From positions 7,355,186-7,419,185 of the forward strand of contig NC_030856.1 in assembly GCF_000208745.1 (NCBI RefSeq): 64,000 bases of DNA, given 5' to 3'. Position numbers and translations under genes: made by a program. Position 1 is the first letter of the stretch, and each line of letters opens with the position of its first letter. The DNA comes from Theobroma cacao (lineage: Eukaryota > Streptophyta > Magnoliopsida > Malvales > Malvaceae). The notes below the pieces were generated by a model that saw only the letters and a list, made by a program, of their open reading frames with translations, was not told the DNA's origin and searched no databases. Below are positions 10,877-23,832 of the stretch, in pieces.

Positions 10877-13800
10877 ATGTTGAGAAATCGCTCTTGGATG
10901 TACCGTCGATTACAGAATGCATTCATTACAGCTGAATTTGTAAATGGAGTTACTGAATTTATTAATTTTGCATGTTTGAAGACTACATTTATGTGGAATA
11001 ATAAAATTAGATGTCCTTGCACACGATGTAGTAACAACAAGTTCTTAGATAAAGATAAAGTCATAGAACAAATACTAAATCGGGGTTTTACTAGGGCTTA
11101 CACAATTTGGAGTTTACATGGGGAAGATGATGTTGGACAATCATCGAGAAGTAGATCTAGAGTTGAACCATCCCTTAGATTTGAGGAAGATGCTGCTTTT
11201 CGAGAACCTACATATGAAGATGAAATAGAAAATCCATATACTAGAATGGTTAGGGATGCTATGCATACCGAAGTTGCTTTCAACCATGGTTCTGAAAATG
11301 AGTCGAGCTTTGTGGAAGAAGATCCCAATCCAAATGCATCTACCTTTTACTCTTTGTTAAGCAATGTAGAGGAACCTTTGTGGGTAGGTTGCACAAACCA
11401 CACAACGCTTTCAACTGTGTCGCAACTTTTAAATGTTAAGGTGGAGTACAATTTGAGTGAATCGTGTTTTGATCGACTATTGGAGATAATAAAGAATATG
11501 TTGCCATCTGATGAGAAGTTACCTATCGACTTTTATAGGATGAAGAAGAAGGTAGCAAAGCTTGGTTTGGGATATGTAAAAATTGATGCTTGCAAGAATA
11601 ATTGTATGTTATTTTATGAGCGATTTGCTACGTTTGAGCATTGTCAAGTATGTGGACATCCTCGGTATAAACAGAGGAATTCAAGTGTGAGAAGGCAGAA
11701 GAAAATTCCTTACAAGATTTTGCGTTACTTGCCACTTATACCGAGGCTTCAAAGGCTTTATATGTCATGTAAAACTGCTGAACATATGACATGGCATGCG
11801 CAACACCAAAGTGATGATGGACTGCTTAGACACCCTATTGATGGTGAGGCTTGGCAACACTTCAACCGAACACATGAATTCTTTGCAATGGAACCTCGAA
11901 ATGTAAGACTCGGGTTATGTGCTGACGGTTTCAACCCTTTTGGATCGATTGCCAACCCTTATTTTCTTTGGCCAGTAATGCTTTGTGTGTATAATTTACC
12001 CCCATAGATGTGTATGAAACAACAATATATATTTCTTAACATGGTTATTCCGGGTAAGAAAAGTCCAAGTCAAAATATAGATGTGTTCTTGAGGCCTTTG
12101 ATAGATGAGTTGACTTTATTGTGGAGAGAAGGTGTTATGACCTATGATGCATATAGGAAACAAAATTTTCAGTTGAGGGCAGCATTATTGTAGACAATTA
12201 ATGATTTTTCTGCTTATGGTATGTTGTCAGGGTGGAGTACACATGGACGATTATCATGTCCATATTGCATGGGACATTCTAAATCTTTCATATTGGAACA
12301 TGGTAGGAAACCTTGTTTCTTTGATTGTCGTCGGTAATTTTTGCCAGCCAATCATCCTTTTAGGAGCCAGAGAGACAAATTTATTAAAAAAAGAGTTGAA
12401 CATGACTTACCATTTCCTCGATTATCAGGCGAAGAAATATTGACACGTTTGAATTCGCTTCCTCATCTCCCATTCGAAACAAAATGTGATGAGCGAAAGA
12501 GTTCAGGTTATGGTGTTTTTCATAATTGGGTGAAGAAGAGTATATTTTGGGCTCTACCTTATTGGCATACGCTTCTTATTCATCACAATTTAGATGTTAT
12601 GCATATTGAACGTAATTTTTTTTAGAATATACTCAACACAGTGATGGATGTTAAAGGAAGGACAAAGGACAACATAAAGGCACGACAAGATTTGAAGGTG
12701 TATTGCAAGCGGCCAGAATTGAAATTGGTGGAAAATCATGAAAAACTGTACAAGCCTAAGGCTGCGTACACATTAAATAAGGAGGAAATAAGAAATGTCT
12801 GTTCTTGGGTTAAACAATTGAGATTACCAGATGGTTTTGCGTCGAACATTTCTCGGTGTGTTAATGAGATTGATGGCAAATTTTATAGGATGAAAAGTCA
12901 TGATTGTCATGTTTTTATGCAACTATTGCTCCCAATTGTATTCCGTGATATGCTGCCTCAAACAATTTGGGATGCAATTACTGAGATATCTCAATTTTTT
13001 AGGGATTTGTGCGCAACTGAAATACCTATGATCATATGGAAACATTACAAGGAAAAATATGTGAAACTTTATGCAAACTAGAGAAGATATTTCCTTTGGG
13101 TTTCTTTGACTCTATGGAACATTTGCCGATTCATTTACCTTACGGGGCCAAGGTTGGTGGACCCGTCCAGTATCGATGGATGTATCCATTTGAGAGGTAA
13201 AATAATTGCTATTTGTTTTCATATATTTCTTTTGAAGAGTTTAAAGTACATCATAAGATTGATGAATATTGTGTTTATTAGGTTTTTGCAACAGTTGAAG
13301 AAGAAAGTAAAAAATCGTGCCTCTATTGAAAGATCTATATGTGAGGCTTATGTTATCGAGGAAGTTTCCTCGTTCTGCTCATGGTATTTTGAACCTGCTA
13401 TGCGAACAAGAGTAAATAGAGTGCCACGTAATGATGATGGGGGAGAGGTGGACTCTATGGATCGTCTTTCAATTTTCACTCACCCGAGGTGAGCTTTTGG
13501 CCCATCAGATAAATCTCGATTTTTAGATGAGGATGAGTTTTATGCTGCTGAGTTATATGTTTTAATGAATTGTGAAGAGATGCTCTCATATATAAAGTAA
13601 GTACCATTACATTTTTAACTTGATAATACCCTATAATAAGATTGAAGTTAATCACGTAGTCATGGATATTATGATAGGATATTTGATGAAATTGTGAAGG
13701 GAGATGTTGTGGGAATTTCGAAAGACGAATTGGAGAAAGTACGTGATGCGAGATTCGTTAAATGGTTTAAAAATTATGTAAGTTTCCTTAACATACAAGT

Positions 13801-14692
13801 GAACTTTTAATTAATCATTGACGAATAAATTATGTAATTTATTATTTTATTCTCTTGTATCTCATGTTCGTAGGTTGCAAAGCATAATGAGGAAATAGAC
13901 CAACGTATAATTGAAATCTCTTATGGTCTCGGACGTATGATAAGGTGTTATAGTGGATATTTTGTAAATGGTTTCAAGTTTCACACCTTAGATTACAGCC
14001 AAAATCGTAAGACAATGAATTGTGGGGTTTGCATAAAAAGGAGTTTTTACAATGATCATGAGCGTGACTTTTATGGCATCTTAGTAGATATAATCGAGTT
14101 GGAGTATTTTGGTATAGGAAACAGAGTTGTTCTTTTCAAGTGTCATTGGTTTGATACTGAAAAAGGAATAACGGTAGATCGATTGCATGGTCTTGTTGAT
14201 GTGAATTACAACTCAATACTGGCTAGTAATGAACCATTTGTTTTAGCTGCCCAAACTCACCAAATTTATTATAGTAGTTATCCATCAAGAAGAAGAGATC
14301 AACGTGATTGGTGGGCAGTATTTAAGACAAAAGCTAGGAGTATATTTCAAATTCCTATTAGTGGTGATAGAGAAAATGAAAGTGATTTGAATGAAGGAGT
14401 ATACCAAGAAGATGTGTCCAATTCAATTACTAGTACTCAATCAGAAGAAGTTGATTTAACAGAGTTAGCGAGTGGTGATTATGAAGAGGTTAATCTATCG
14501 ATTGAGGATGAAGAAGATCATATCGATAAAGATGAAGATGAAGAAGATGACATGGAAGGAGAAGATAATGAAGATGATGATAAAGATGAAGATGAAGATG
14601 AAGATCATGTGGAGCACAATGATGGTGAAACTTATAATGATGATAGTGATAATAATGTAGAAAATGAGTTTGATTATTCAGGAAGTGAATGA
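10877..14692 (+). pseudogene. TNP2-type CACTA transposase (element A), decayed
   Basis: The product would be the main transposase (TNPD/TNP2 type) of the element. The N-terminal 376-aa stretch has a transposase-associated zinc-binding region (CPCTRCSNN) and a second cysteine cluster (CQVCGHPRY). The TNP2 core follows to about 13081, including the HNLDVMHIERN region. DUF4218-type sequence (about 13090-13600, interrupted by an intron near 13198-13281) and DUF4216-type sequence (13937 onward) come next, then a strongly acidic tail (about 14480-14690). In-frame stops occur at 12005, 12191, about 12336 and 12625, plus a frameshift near 13075 and a stop near 13490. Several look like TGG to TAG or CGA to TGA, as expected from deamination of methylated cytosine. 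No functional transposase can be made from this copy. Confidence 0.85.
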
Positions 14693-14980
14693 TGACGGTA
14701 GGCACGTAAGATATTGGTTTCATATTTTCTTTTGACGGTAGTGTTTGACTTTAATTTTATAATATTACAGTATTTTGACATGATGTAAAATTATAACGTT
14801 TGCGTTAAAATCAATATATAAATGTTGAAATTAGTTAATATATAATTGCTGCTTTGCTTCTAATAATTAAGAATTAACGGGTGTCATTGTTGTGAATTGA
14901 TGTTTTTTATTCTGTTATAATAATAATCATATTAATAATAATTGCTAATGGGATTTTAACAATACAATATTGTAGGAACG

Positions 14981-16740
14981 ATGGTTAAAGGGAAGCAATC
15001 AAAACTGAGACCTAAGTCTTCATATGCATCGGCAACTATGGTTGTGCCTACAAGTTCCCAAGCATCTGATGATATATCCATTCCACAACAGGTGCAGCAA
15101 GAGAATAATGATGCGCCATTTGAGACACAGTCTTTATACGATGCATTTGCAGAGCAAGTAGAAAATGAGACATCTACACATGATATTACAAGATCCCCAT
15201 CTATTGATTTAGGTGGAAATGCAAATGAGACATCGTCAAGATCAAGAAGTAGGGGACCCAGTGTAGGATTACAGACTCTTGTAGATCCATCGGACAGATT
15301 GCGTATAACTCCTATTGGGGATAGGTATGTTATCTTGTTAAACTTGTTATATTTTTTAAAGAAATTTTTAATTTTTTTAATTTTAATATATACAATTATT
15401 TGAAATATTTTATAAGCACTTTTTTCGAGAGAGGGGTCACATCTACAATAACAAGGATCATCAAAAATCACTTTAATGGTCTATGGTCGACATGGAGGAA
15501 AGTCCCTAATGATATAAAAGACTTAATGTTTCGAAAATTTCAGGTACTATGTTTGTTATTTATTTATTATGCGTTTTTTTTCCATTAATTTGTATAACTT
15601 TGTTAAATTATTGTATTACATTATGTTGTAGGAAAAATGTGTTTGGTCTGCACATCAAGATGTTTTAGTTCAACGCATATGGGAAAAAATTTGTTTCGAT
15701 CGATTAAGAGACATGCTTTCAGAAGAAAGGCATAAAGCAATGATTGAAGCCAAAACTAACAACATTATAGAATGCAAAGGCATGTCGAGGGAATGGATCA
15801 CAAATGAAATATGGGATACCCTGATCGATACAGTATGGGGTACAGAAGAGTGGCAAAATAAATTACGAAAAGTAAGGCAAAATCGTTTAACGCCAAAAGA
15901 AGGAATCATTCCAAAGCACACTGGCGGTTCAGTTCCATTTGTGGTTCATGCAAAAAGGATGGTATGAATTAATGTTACTCATAATTAATATGTATGTTTT
16001 CCCATCAATTTCATTTAAATTGTAAGTTTAGTAGTTGGATTTCGGTTTTGCTTTACATGTTATATATATCAGGATATATATATATCGATTATGAATGACT
16101 AAATATAATTGTTAATAAATTCAGGCAATTGAACTGAAACGAGATGTTACCTTCTTGGAAGTGTTCAACCATACTCATAAGCGCTCAAGGGGTCATGGTG
16201 ATTTTATTGATAACAAGTCCAAGTCTACGAGTGTAAGTAAAAATTCATTAATTTTTACTGTTTCTTCTAAGTTGATGTTCTACTTCAATATTAATCATTA
16301 ATTATGGTTTTTATGTAGGAAATGTATAATTCTGTATTATCGCAAAAGTATGGTGATGATTCATCTTCTCAGCCAAAATTCGATCCGCATGCTTAGACTG
16401 AAGCAATTGGAGGGAAGGAGACTACAGCACTCAAGTGTATGGGTTTGGCACTCGTGTCCCTGCTACAGCTTTACTTACTGGAACACAATCTAATGCAGCA
16501 ACATCTGAGTCTGCGTGTGGCCCTATCAACTCAAACTTTAACAGTCCTACAAATGCATTAGAAGAAAAAGTGAAAAATCTTGCACAAAACTTGAATAAGA
16601 TACGTGAGGAAAAACGTGAAGAAATGAGAAATGTGATGGCGGAAGGCATGAGTGAATTTATGGCACATATGGAAACCATGTTCATGAGTAGTGCGCGTTT
16701 AACCCTTGGCGATGCAGGACCTTCGAGACTTGACAAGTAA
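14981..16740 (+). pseudogene. Second CACTA gene, Transposase_24 (TNPA-like), five exons, broken
   Basis: I deduce exons at 14981-15325, 15417-15543, 15632-15961, 16125-16232 and 16319-16740 from GT/AG borders and continuous frame. The N-terminus is low complexity. Exons 2-4 carry the plant En/Spm Transposase_24 core (HFNGLWSTWRKVP, WNTxE-like region, TGGSVPF, FNHTHKRSRG). The last exon encodes a charged, probable coiled-coil C-terminus (about 16550-16680). A TAG at about 16396, where Trp is expected before TEAIGG, and a one-base frameshift shortly after disrupt the last exon. In En/Spm the analogous protein binds subterminal repeats and aids transposition. The same C-terminal piece survives in element B at 19189-19461. 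Confidence 0.75.
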
Positions 16741-17009
16741 GAGAAAAAAAATTCCTTCACATGATGTATAATTTTCAGTGTAAACACTTGGATACTTTTT
16801 AATTTAGTTATGTTTAATATTCATATGTATCAAACTATTTTATATATTGTATGTTAAGGATAATTTCTAATTAGATGTTAGGACTTGAATCTCAATTTTG
16901 TAATGTGTATTTCTTTTATATATTTTACAGTTCGAATGCGGAATTAAATTTAGTATCGTAATGAAAATTGATAATTTTTTTTGAAAATTTATTATAAAAA
17001 TAATAGGTC

Positions 17010-17436
17010 AAAATATTTCCAATAGAAAATTTCGTTGGAAATGCTAAATGTTTTTCTGTTGGAAATAAGATTTCCAATTGAATTTCCTTTGGAAATAATT
17101 TTTCCAACGGAAAAAATTTCGACTGATTTTTCCGTTGGAAATGGGATTTCCAACAGGAATTATTCCTACTGTTTTTTCCGTTGGAAATAGGCTTTCCAAC
17201 AGAAATTTCATTAGAAATTTTCAACGGAATTATTTTCCAACGGATTTATAAAAAAAAAGGTAAAATTTTAAATTTTCAACAGATTTCCAACGGAAAGTAT
17301 TACCCACAAGGCTTGTACCGACAGAATTTTTAACGAAATTTTTCGTTGGAAATCCATTGGAAATAAACATTTCCAACAAAAAAAAGCCTATTTCCAATGG
17401 AAAATTCCGTTGGAAATAGCCAAATTTTTTGTAGTG
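17010..17436. repeat. 3' subterminal palindrome array and terminus of CACTA A
   Basis: There are a dozen or more units of the TTTCCAACGGAAA type in both orientations, ending at the terminal GTAGTG (17431-17436). It mirrors 18536-18915 of element B. The spurious minus-strand ORFs here are made of translated repeat units. Confidence 0.85.
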
Positions 17437-18535
17437 TATAGTTAAGAAGGTTGATATTAAAAAGAGGAAAGACACTTGGTTATTGGATAGTGGCTATTCA
17501 AACCATATAACCGGTTGCAAAGAAAACTCCATCAGTCTAAATGAGAGTTTTAGAAATCAAATGGAGATTGGAAATGGTGACATGTTGCTAATTTTTGGAA
17601 CTAGTATAGTGGGGGTACAACACCAAATGGGACTAAATCAATGGCAAATGTGTATTTGGCTCCTGATGTAAGCCGAAACTTACTCAATGTAGGTCAACTG
17701 GTGGATGAGGGCTTTGAGTTAACCTTTAAAGACAAAGTTTGCATAGTCAAGGCCTCAGCTGGTGTAGAACTTTTCATAGTGGGAATGAAAAACAAATGCT
17801 TTCCATTAAATTAGATGGATATCAAACATACTGCTTACAGCTGTATTTTAGCTGATACTGAGATGTGGCATAAAAGGTTTGGCCATGTGAACTATGGTTC
17901 ACTCAAGTTGATGGCTTTTTACAACTTAGTAGAAGGCTCCAGTGGTATTTTTGTGGATAACTTTAAGGCAAAGATGCAAACAAATTTTGAAATGAGTGAT
18001 TTGAGGAAAATGCCATATTTTCTTGGTATGGAAATAAATCAAGGTTCTGAGTTATACTCCTGCATCAGAAAAATTATGCCTCTAATTTGTTAAAAAGCTT
18101 TAAGATGGAGAGTTGCAAGGCAGTAGCAACTCTTTTGGTTTTTGGTACTAAACTGAGCAAAGATGATGGTGGAGCTAAAGTTGATGAAACTCGCAACAGA
18201 AGATTGATAGGAAGCTTATTATACTTATCCTCCACAAGGCCAGATATCATGTATGCTACTAGCTTACTTTCAAGGTTCATGCACAAGCCATCTGAGAGCC
18301 ATTTGTGTGTTGCTAAAAGAGTTCTCAGGTATGTCAAAGGAACTCTAAGTTTTGGCTTGAAATTCTGTAAGAATGAAAATCAGAAGCTTCAAGGCTTTAG
18401 TGACAGTGATTGGGGTGGAAGCTTGGAGGAATCAAAAAGCACTTCTAGGTACTGTTTCTCATTTGGCATTGCAGTGTTTGCTTGGAATTCTAAGAAACAA
18501 AGTATAGTGGCATAGTCCTTTGCAAAAGCAAAGTA
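17437..18535 (+). mobile_element. Inverted copia internal segment (protease, RT end, RNase H)
   Basis: This lies on the plus strand, opposite to the rest of the copia element. It starts with TAT, then protease (DTWLLDSGYSNHITGC), a GAG-pre-integrase motif (MWHKRFGHVNYG), and after an internal deletion near 17945 the last part of reverse transcriptase (MPYFLGMEI) and RNase H ([31 protein letters not shown]). The integrase and the RT catalytic YVDD region are absent. It ends at FAKAKY, where CACTA B begins. A stop interrupts it at about 18513. It is non-functional. Confidence 0.85.
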
Positions 18536-18915
18536 CACTACAAAAAATTTGGCTATTTCCAACGAAATTCTCCATTGAAAATAGGCCTTTTTCCGTTGAA
18601 AATGTTTATTTCCAACGGAAAATTCTGTTGGAAATTCTGTCGGTACAAGGCCTGTGGGTAATACTTTTCGTTGGAAATCCATGAGAAATCCGTTGAAAAT
18701 TTGAAAATTTACCTTTTTTTTTTAAAATCCGTTGGACATTTCCAATGGAAAAAACAGTAGGAACAATTCCTGTTGGAAATAGAATTTCCAACGAAATTTT
18801 AGTTGGAAATCCCATTTCCAACGGAAAAATCAATAGGAATTTTTTTCGTTGGAAAAATTATTTCCAACAGAAAAACATTTAGCATTTCCAACGGAATTTT
18901 TTGTTGGAAATATTT
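18536..18915. repeat. 3' subterminal palindrome array of CACTA B
   Basis: Dense TTTCCAACGGAA-type repeats adjoin the terminal CACTAC. They are the inverted equivalent of 17010-17436. Confidence 0.82.
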
Positions 18916-19188
18916 TGACCTATTATTTTTATAATAAATTTTCAGAAAAAATTACCAGTTTTCATTCCGATACTAAATTTAATTTCGCAATCGAACTGTA
19001 AAATATATAAAAGAAATACACATTACAAAATTGAGATTCAAGTCCTAACATCTAATTAGAAATTATCCTTAACACACAATATATAAAATAGTTTGATACA
19101 TATGAATATTAAATATAACTAAATTAAAAAGTATCCAAGTGTTTGCACTGAAAATTATACATCATGTAAGGGAATTTTTTTTTCTTAC

Positions 19189-20911
19189 TTGTCAAGTCGT
19201 GAAGGTCCCGCATCACCAAGGGTTGAATGCTCATTACTCATGAACATGGTTTCCATACGTGCCATAAATTCACTCATGCCTTCCGCCATCACATTTCTCA
19301 TTTCTTCACGTATTTCCCCACGCATTTCCTCATGTATCTTATTCAAGTTTCGTGCAAGATTTTCCACTTTTTCTTGCAATGCATTTGCGAGACTGTTAAA
19401 GTTTGAGTTGATAGGGTCACACACAGACTCATATGTTGTTAAAGTTTGAGTTGATAGGGCCACAATCAAAGAAACAAGGTTTCCTACCATGTTCCAATAT
19501 GAAAGATTTAGAATGTTCCATGAAATATGGACATGATAATCGTCCATGTGTACTCCATCCTGACAACATACCATAAGCAGGAAAATCATTAATTGTCCAC
19601 AATAATGCTGCCCTCAACTGAAAATTTTGTTTCCTATATGCATCATAGGTCATAACACCTTCTCTCCACAATAAAGTCAACTCATCTATCAAAGGCCTCA
19701 AGAACACATCTATATTTTGACTTAGACTTTTCTTACCTAGAATAACCATGTTAAGAAATATATATTGTTGTTTCATACACACCTATGGGGGTAAATTATA
19801 CACACAAAGCATTACTGGCCAAACAGAATAAGAAATGGCAGTCGATCCAAAAGGGTTGAAATTGTCAGCACATAACTCGAATCTTACATTTCGAGGTTCC
19901 ATTGCAAAGAATTCATGTGTGCGGTTGAAGTGTTGCCAAGCCTCACCATCAACAGGGTGTCTAAGGAGTCCATCATCACTTGGGTGTTACGCATGCCACG
20001 TCATATGTTTATCAGTTTTACATGACATATAAAACCTTTGAAGCCTCGGTATAAGTGGCAAGTAACGCAAAATCTTGTAAGGAATTTTCTTCTGCCTTCT
20101 CACACTTGAATTCCTCTGTTTATACTGAGGATGTCCACATACCTGACAATGCTCAAACGTAGCAAATCGCTCATAAAATAACCTGTAATTTTTCTTGCAA
20201 GCATCAATTTTTATATATCCCAAACCAAGCTTTGCTACCTTCTTCTTCATGCTATAAAGTCATAGGTAACTTCTCATCAGATGGCAACATATTCTTTATT
20301 ATCTCCAATAGTCAATCAAAACATGATTCACTCAAATTATACTCCGCCTTAACATTTAAAAGTTACGACACAACTGAAAGTGTTGTGTGCTTTGTGCAAC
20401 CTACCCACAAAGGTTACTTTGCATTGCTTAACAAAGAGTAAAAGGTAGATGCATTTGGATTGGGATATTCTTCCACAAAGCTCGACTCATTTTCAGAACC
20501 ATGGTTGAAAGCAACTTTGGTACGCATAGCATCCCTAACCATTCTAGTATATGGATTTTATATTTCATCTTCATATGTAGGTTCTCGAAAAGCAGCATCT
20601 TCCTCAAATCTAAGGGATGGTTCAACTCTAGATCTACTTCTCGATGATTGTCCAACATCATCTTCCCCATGTAAACTTCAAATTGTGTAAGCCCTAGTAA
20701 AACCCCGATTTAGTATGTGTTCTGTGACTTTATCTTTATCTAAGAACTTGTTGTTACTACATCGTGTGCAAGGACATCAAATTTTACTCTTCCACATAAA
20801 TGTAGTCTTCAAATATGCAAAATTAATAAATTCAGTAACTCCATTTATAAATTCAGCTGTAATGAATCCATTCTATAATCGACGGTACATCCAAGAGCGA
20901 TCTCTCGACAT
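19189..20911 (-). pseudogene. Deletion-fused transposase remnant of CACTA B
   Basis: Read on the minus strand from an ATG at 20911, this is the N-terminal TNP2 region, with frameshifts, continuing to HGRKPCFFDC at about 19464. It is then joined to the C-terminus of the Transposase_24 gene (NSNFNSLANALQEKVENLARN..., ending GPSRLDK). The junction carries a small tandem repeat, a phrase of about 25 bp occurring twice 42 bp apart near 19396-19464. It shares with element A the stop just before MCMKQQ, where Trp is expected, but keeps Trp where A has a stop at 12191. Confidence 0.8.
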
Positions 20912-21879
20912 TTTGTAATCTTAAGTGTCATAGAATATCATTATCAAGACTAATTTGTATTGATGGTAACAAAACAATTTGTTAAACCCTACATTTCAAT
21001 ATGTATTTTATATAAATATATTCAAAATTATATTGTAAGATGCAAAGTAGCCCTTATAGTATAAATTATTGCATACATGAATTATCAAAAAACCTAGGCA
21101 GATGGTTTATATTTATTTGCACATTAAATTGCTTTAATTAGAGATTCACACCTGTATCCTAAAATTGGTGACTGTACATTAAGTTGAATTGAAATTATAT
21201 ATACATGATGTCTACCCTTTCTTTTAAATATCATTAACAGATGTAGTTTCCAATTTATTACAATTTTTAAAAAATGTCAAATTTTTCTATTATTTGATAC
21301 GGTTATGACAATTTTATTTTGAAATTTAAATTTGGGCTATAAATTCAAGCGTTATATTATAAGACTTAAAGTAAAAATTGTAATTAAGGCCTTAATTTTA
21401 TTTGGGCTTAACATAAAATATGTTAATTGCTTTTTATCCCAATCGGCTAATAAGATATTAGGCTAATTGGCTAGATGATTCAAATTGCATTAAAATATAA
21501 TAAACATCATATTTATTTATGTTTATAAATTATTGATAAAAATTTTAACTAAATTTAATGCAAATCAAATAATATGTCAAATACCAACATTTAAATATGT
21601 CAAACGTTTAGGCTTGTAATAGCAAATCAAATAATTAAAACAGGGATGGTTAGTTCTCAAATACCAACATTTAATTGCTTATCTATGCATCTTAGTCACC
21701 TGCAAAATTAGACCAAAACCCAATCTCGTTTTGAAGTAGACCGAACACTGCTTTTATGCTTCCAGAGCCGACCTTAACCTTTGACTAAAATTAAGGCAAT
21801 GAAATGTTTAGGCTTCTAACCCTAAATCAAATAATTAAAACACAATAACATCATTAAAAATACCTAGGTCGCATCAATT

Positions 21880-22370
21880 GATAAACAAATATTGATGAAA
21901 ATCAATTAAACAAGGTATACAAAATTAACCCCTAGGGCTAGACTTGTGGAAGGGATGGGACGGCGAGTAAGGCAGCACTAGGGGGACTAAAGCGACAAGG
22001 ACAGATTCATTCAAAGAGTGTTTGGGTCATGACGGCAAAGGTTCAAACCGAAGAATATGGCAGCAAGACGATGGGGCCAAAGGTGACTGAGAGAGACCGA
22101 TTGCTGTTAAAATAGGACAACGCCGTAACTGGAGTCAGGCCATCGGCAAAGGGACAGCATCGGGAACACCGTGGAAGTCGGGCAAAGGTTTTAGAGAAAG
22201 GGGAGAACGCCACAGGTAGAGAGAGAAAATGGCAATTCAAAAGTCGAGTTTGGGGAGAAATTTGTGACTTTATAGCTAGGGTTTTATGGATCAAAACTAC
22301 GTCGTTTTGACGTAGGGTTAAAGGGATCGAATTTTGGCAGAACGGCGACGTATTGGGCCAAAGGCAACTA
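21880..22370 (-). promoter_or_regulatory. Promoter and leader of CACTA B
   Basis: This is the minus-strand counterpart of 9427-9860. It has a TGGGCC site at about 22353, a telo-box (complement of CTAGGGTTTT) at about 22276-22285 and a TATA-like element at about 22269. The long minus-strand ORF here is not preserved in element A and is more likely leader than protein. Confidence 0.5.
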
Positions 22371-23224
22371 ATATTCATTTTGGTTTAATACCCAATTAAG
22401 TTTGGGAGATAAGTTTTAAGTATGGGCTGGTGGAAGAAATGGTTATTTTTTAACTCTTTTAACATGTGGGCAAAGGTTCAAGTCTTGACAATAATAGTAC
22501 TTTTAGATTTATTTTATTTTCGTTCAAAAAGTTTTTTTTTTAATATTACTCAATATATGTAATAGTCATATATGACTAAATTTTTTATATACATATATAA
22601 TGATCACAACTTATAGGTTATACATTGATATGTATTAACCAAATTTGTATAATTAATTATCAATATGATTTTTATAAAATGTATGATTTTAATCCCATTA
22701 CGTTAATAATTATAATCATCTAAATGAAATTTACTATAATCTTACATAAATTATATAGTAATAAATATATATATATATATGTAGACCCTCATTTAATATA
22801 TCTCATATAATAAAATGAAATTTTTTAAGCACAAATATTAATAAGTTTATTATAAAACTTCAATCTTAATTTCCATATATTAGCTAATTACAATTAAAAC
22901 GTAAATAATGTAATATATATTTTTTTATATGATTTTTTTATCTTATCATGGTTTTTAATAAAATATAAAATTTTACATAGTTATTTTTTAAAATTTTGGA
23001 ATAATATAACATTACCCTAATTTGGTATTATATTTCAATATTGTATGATTCATTAAAGTTAAAAAAAATTATACAAAATTACTCAACGGAAAACATATTT
23101 AAACTTTAAAAAAATTAAAATTTTACTTCAATAACTATGTATTTGGTTTTAGTAATATCTAATTTTCTAAAAATAATTAAAAAAATTTATAAAAATTTTA
23201 AATTTTATAATTGGAAAAATTATG

Positions 23225-23832
23225 ATTATTTCCAATGAAATTTTCTAACGGAAAATTCCGTTGGAAAGTTTAAAAAGTCATAAAAGTTTTGATGCATTCA
23301 AAAGTTACTTTCCAACAGAAAATTCCGTTGGAAAAGTTAAAGATTACATAGGAAATGTTTAGGGTTCCAACGGAAATTTCCAACGAAAAATTTCATTGGA
23401 AATCCATTAGAAATAATTAACAGTTAGACATGTGTTCTAAAGATGAAATTTTCAACGGAAAATTTCGTTGGAAACTATCAAGATTACACCCATTTTTTTA
23501 AAAAAGTTTAAGGTTCCAACGGAATTTTTCGTTGAAAATTTCCAATGAAAATTTCTATTGGAAATCCATTGGAAATATTAAACATACCATGTGTGTGTTG
23601 TACAAGCCAAAATTCCAACAGAATGTCCAACGGAATTTTCGTTGAAAATTTTTCAACGGAAATTTCCATTAGAAATTCCGTTGGGAATTTAATTTTCCAA
23701 CGGATTTCCAACAAAAATCCTGTTGGAAAATTTCTAACAGAAATCCGTTGGAAATCTGTTGGAACTAGTAGATAAAAATTTTAATTAAATTCCATTGAAA
23801 ATCCGTTAGAAATACAATGATTTTTTGTAGTG
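23225..23832. repeat. 5' subterminal palindrome array of CACTA B
   Basis: This is the longest of the arrays, about 600 bp of TTCCAACGGAA-type units ending at GTAGTG. The outer part, about 23450-23832, has no counterpart in element A, which is truncated there. Confidence 0.82.

Larger units (their letters stand above)
7790..17436 (+). mobile_element. CACTA (En/Spm) element A, 5'-truncated
   Basis: This 9.6-kb element ends in GTAGTG at 17431-17436, preceded by AAATTTTTT, the complement of the CACTACAAAAAA terminus of element B. The right flank is TAT. It holds subterminal palindromic arrays, a promoter and leader (about 9427-9860), a TNP2-type transposase gene (10877-14692) and a second gene of the Transposase_24 family (14981-16740). 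The 5' terminus, about 400 bp compared with element B, is missing and directly abuts a truncated LTR. Premature stops make it non-autonomous as assembled. A single N at 8434 marks a suspicious internal duplication. Confidence 0.88.
18536..23832 (-). mobile_element. CACTA element B, complete ends, internal deletion
   Basis: It runs from CACTACAAAAAATTTGGC (18536) to GTAGTG (23827-23832). On the minus strand both termini read CACTAC...GTAGTG. It is a 5.3-kb relative of element A in opposite orientation, forming a long inverted repeat with it. It lacks about 4.2 kb corresponding to about 12327-16520 of A, which removes most of the transposase and second gene. Flanks do not pair: GTA on the left (RNase H sequence) and ATA on the right (gag sequence). 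The right flank, read on the minus strand as TAT, matches the TAT beside element A. Confidence 0.88.

Noticed and set aside
14490..14723. His- and Tyr-rich minus-strand ORF
   Set aside because: It is the antisense of the acidic GAT/GAA-rich tail of the transposase.
16925..17475. Minus-strand ORFs rich in repeated FPTE/FQRK-like words, also at 18389-18833 and 23508-23775
   Set aside because: They are translations of the TTTCCAACGGAA subterminal array with no conserved protein.
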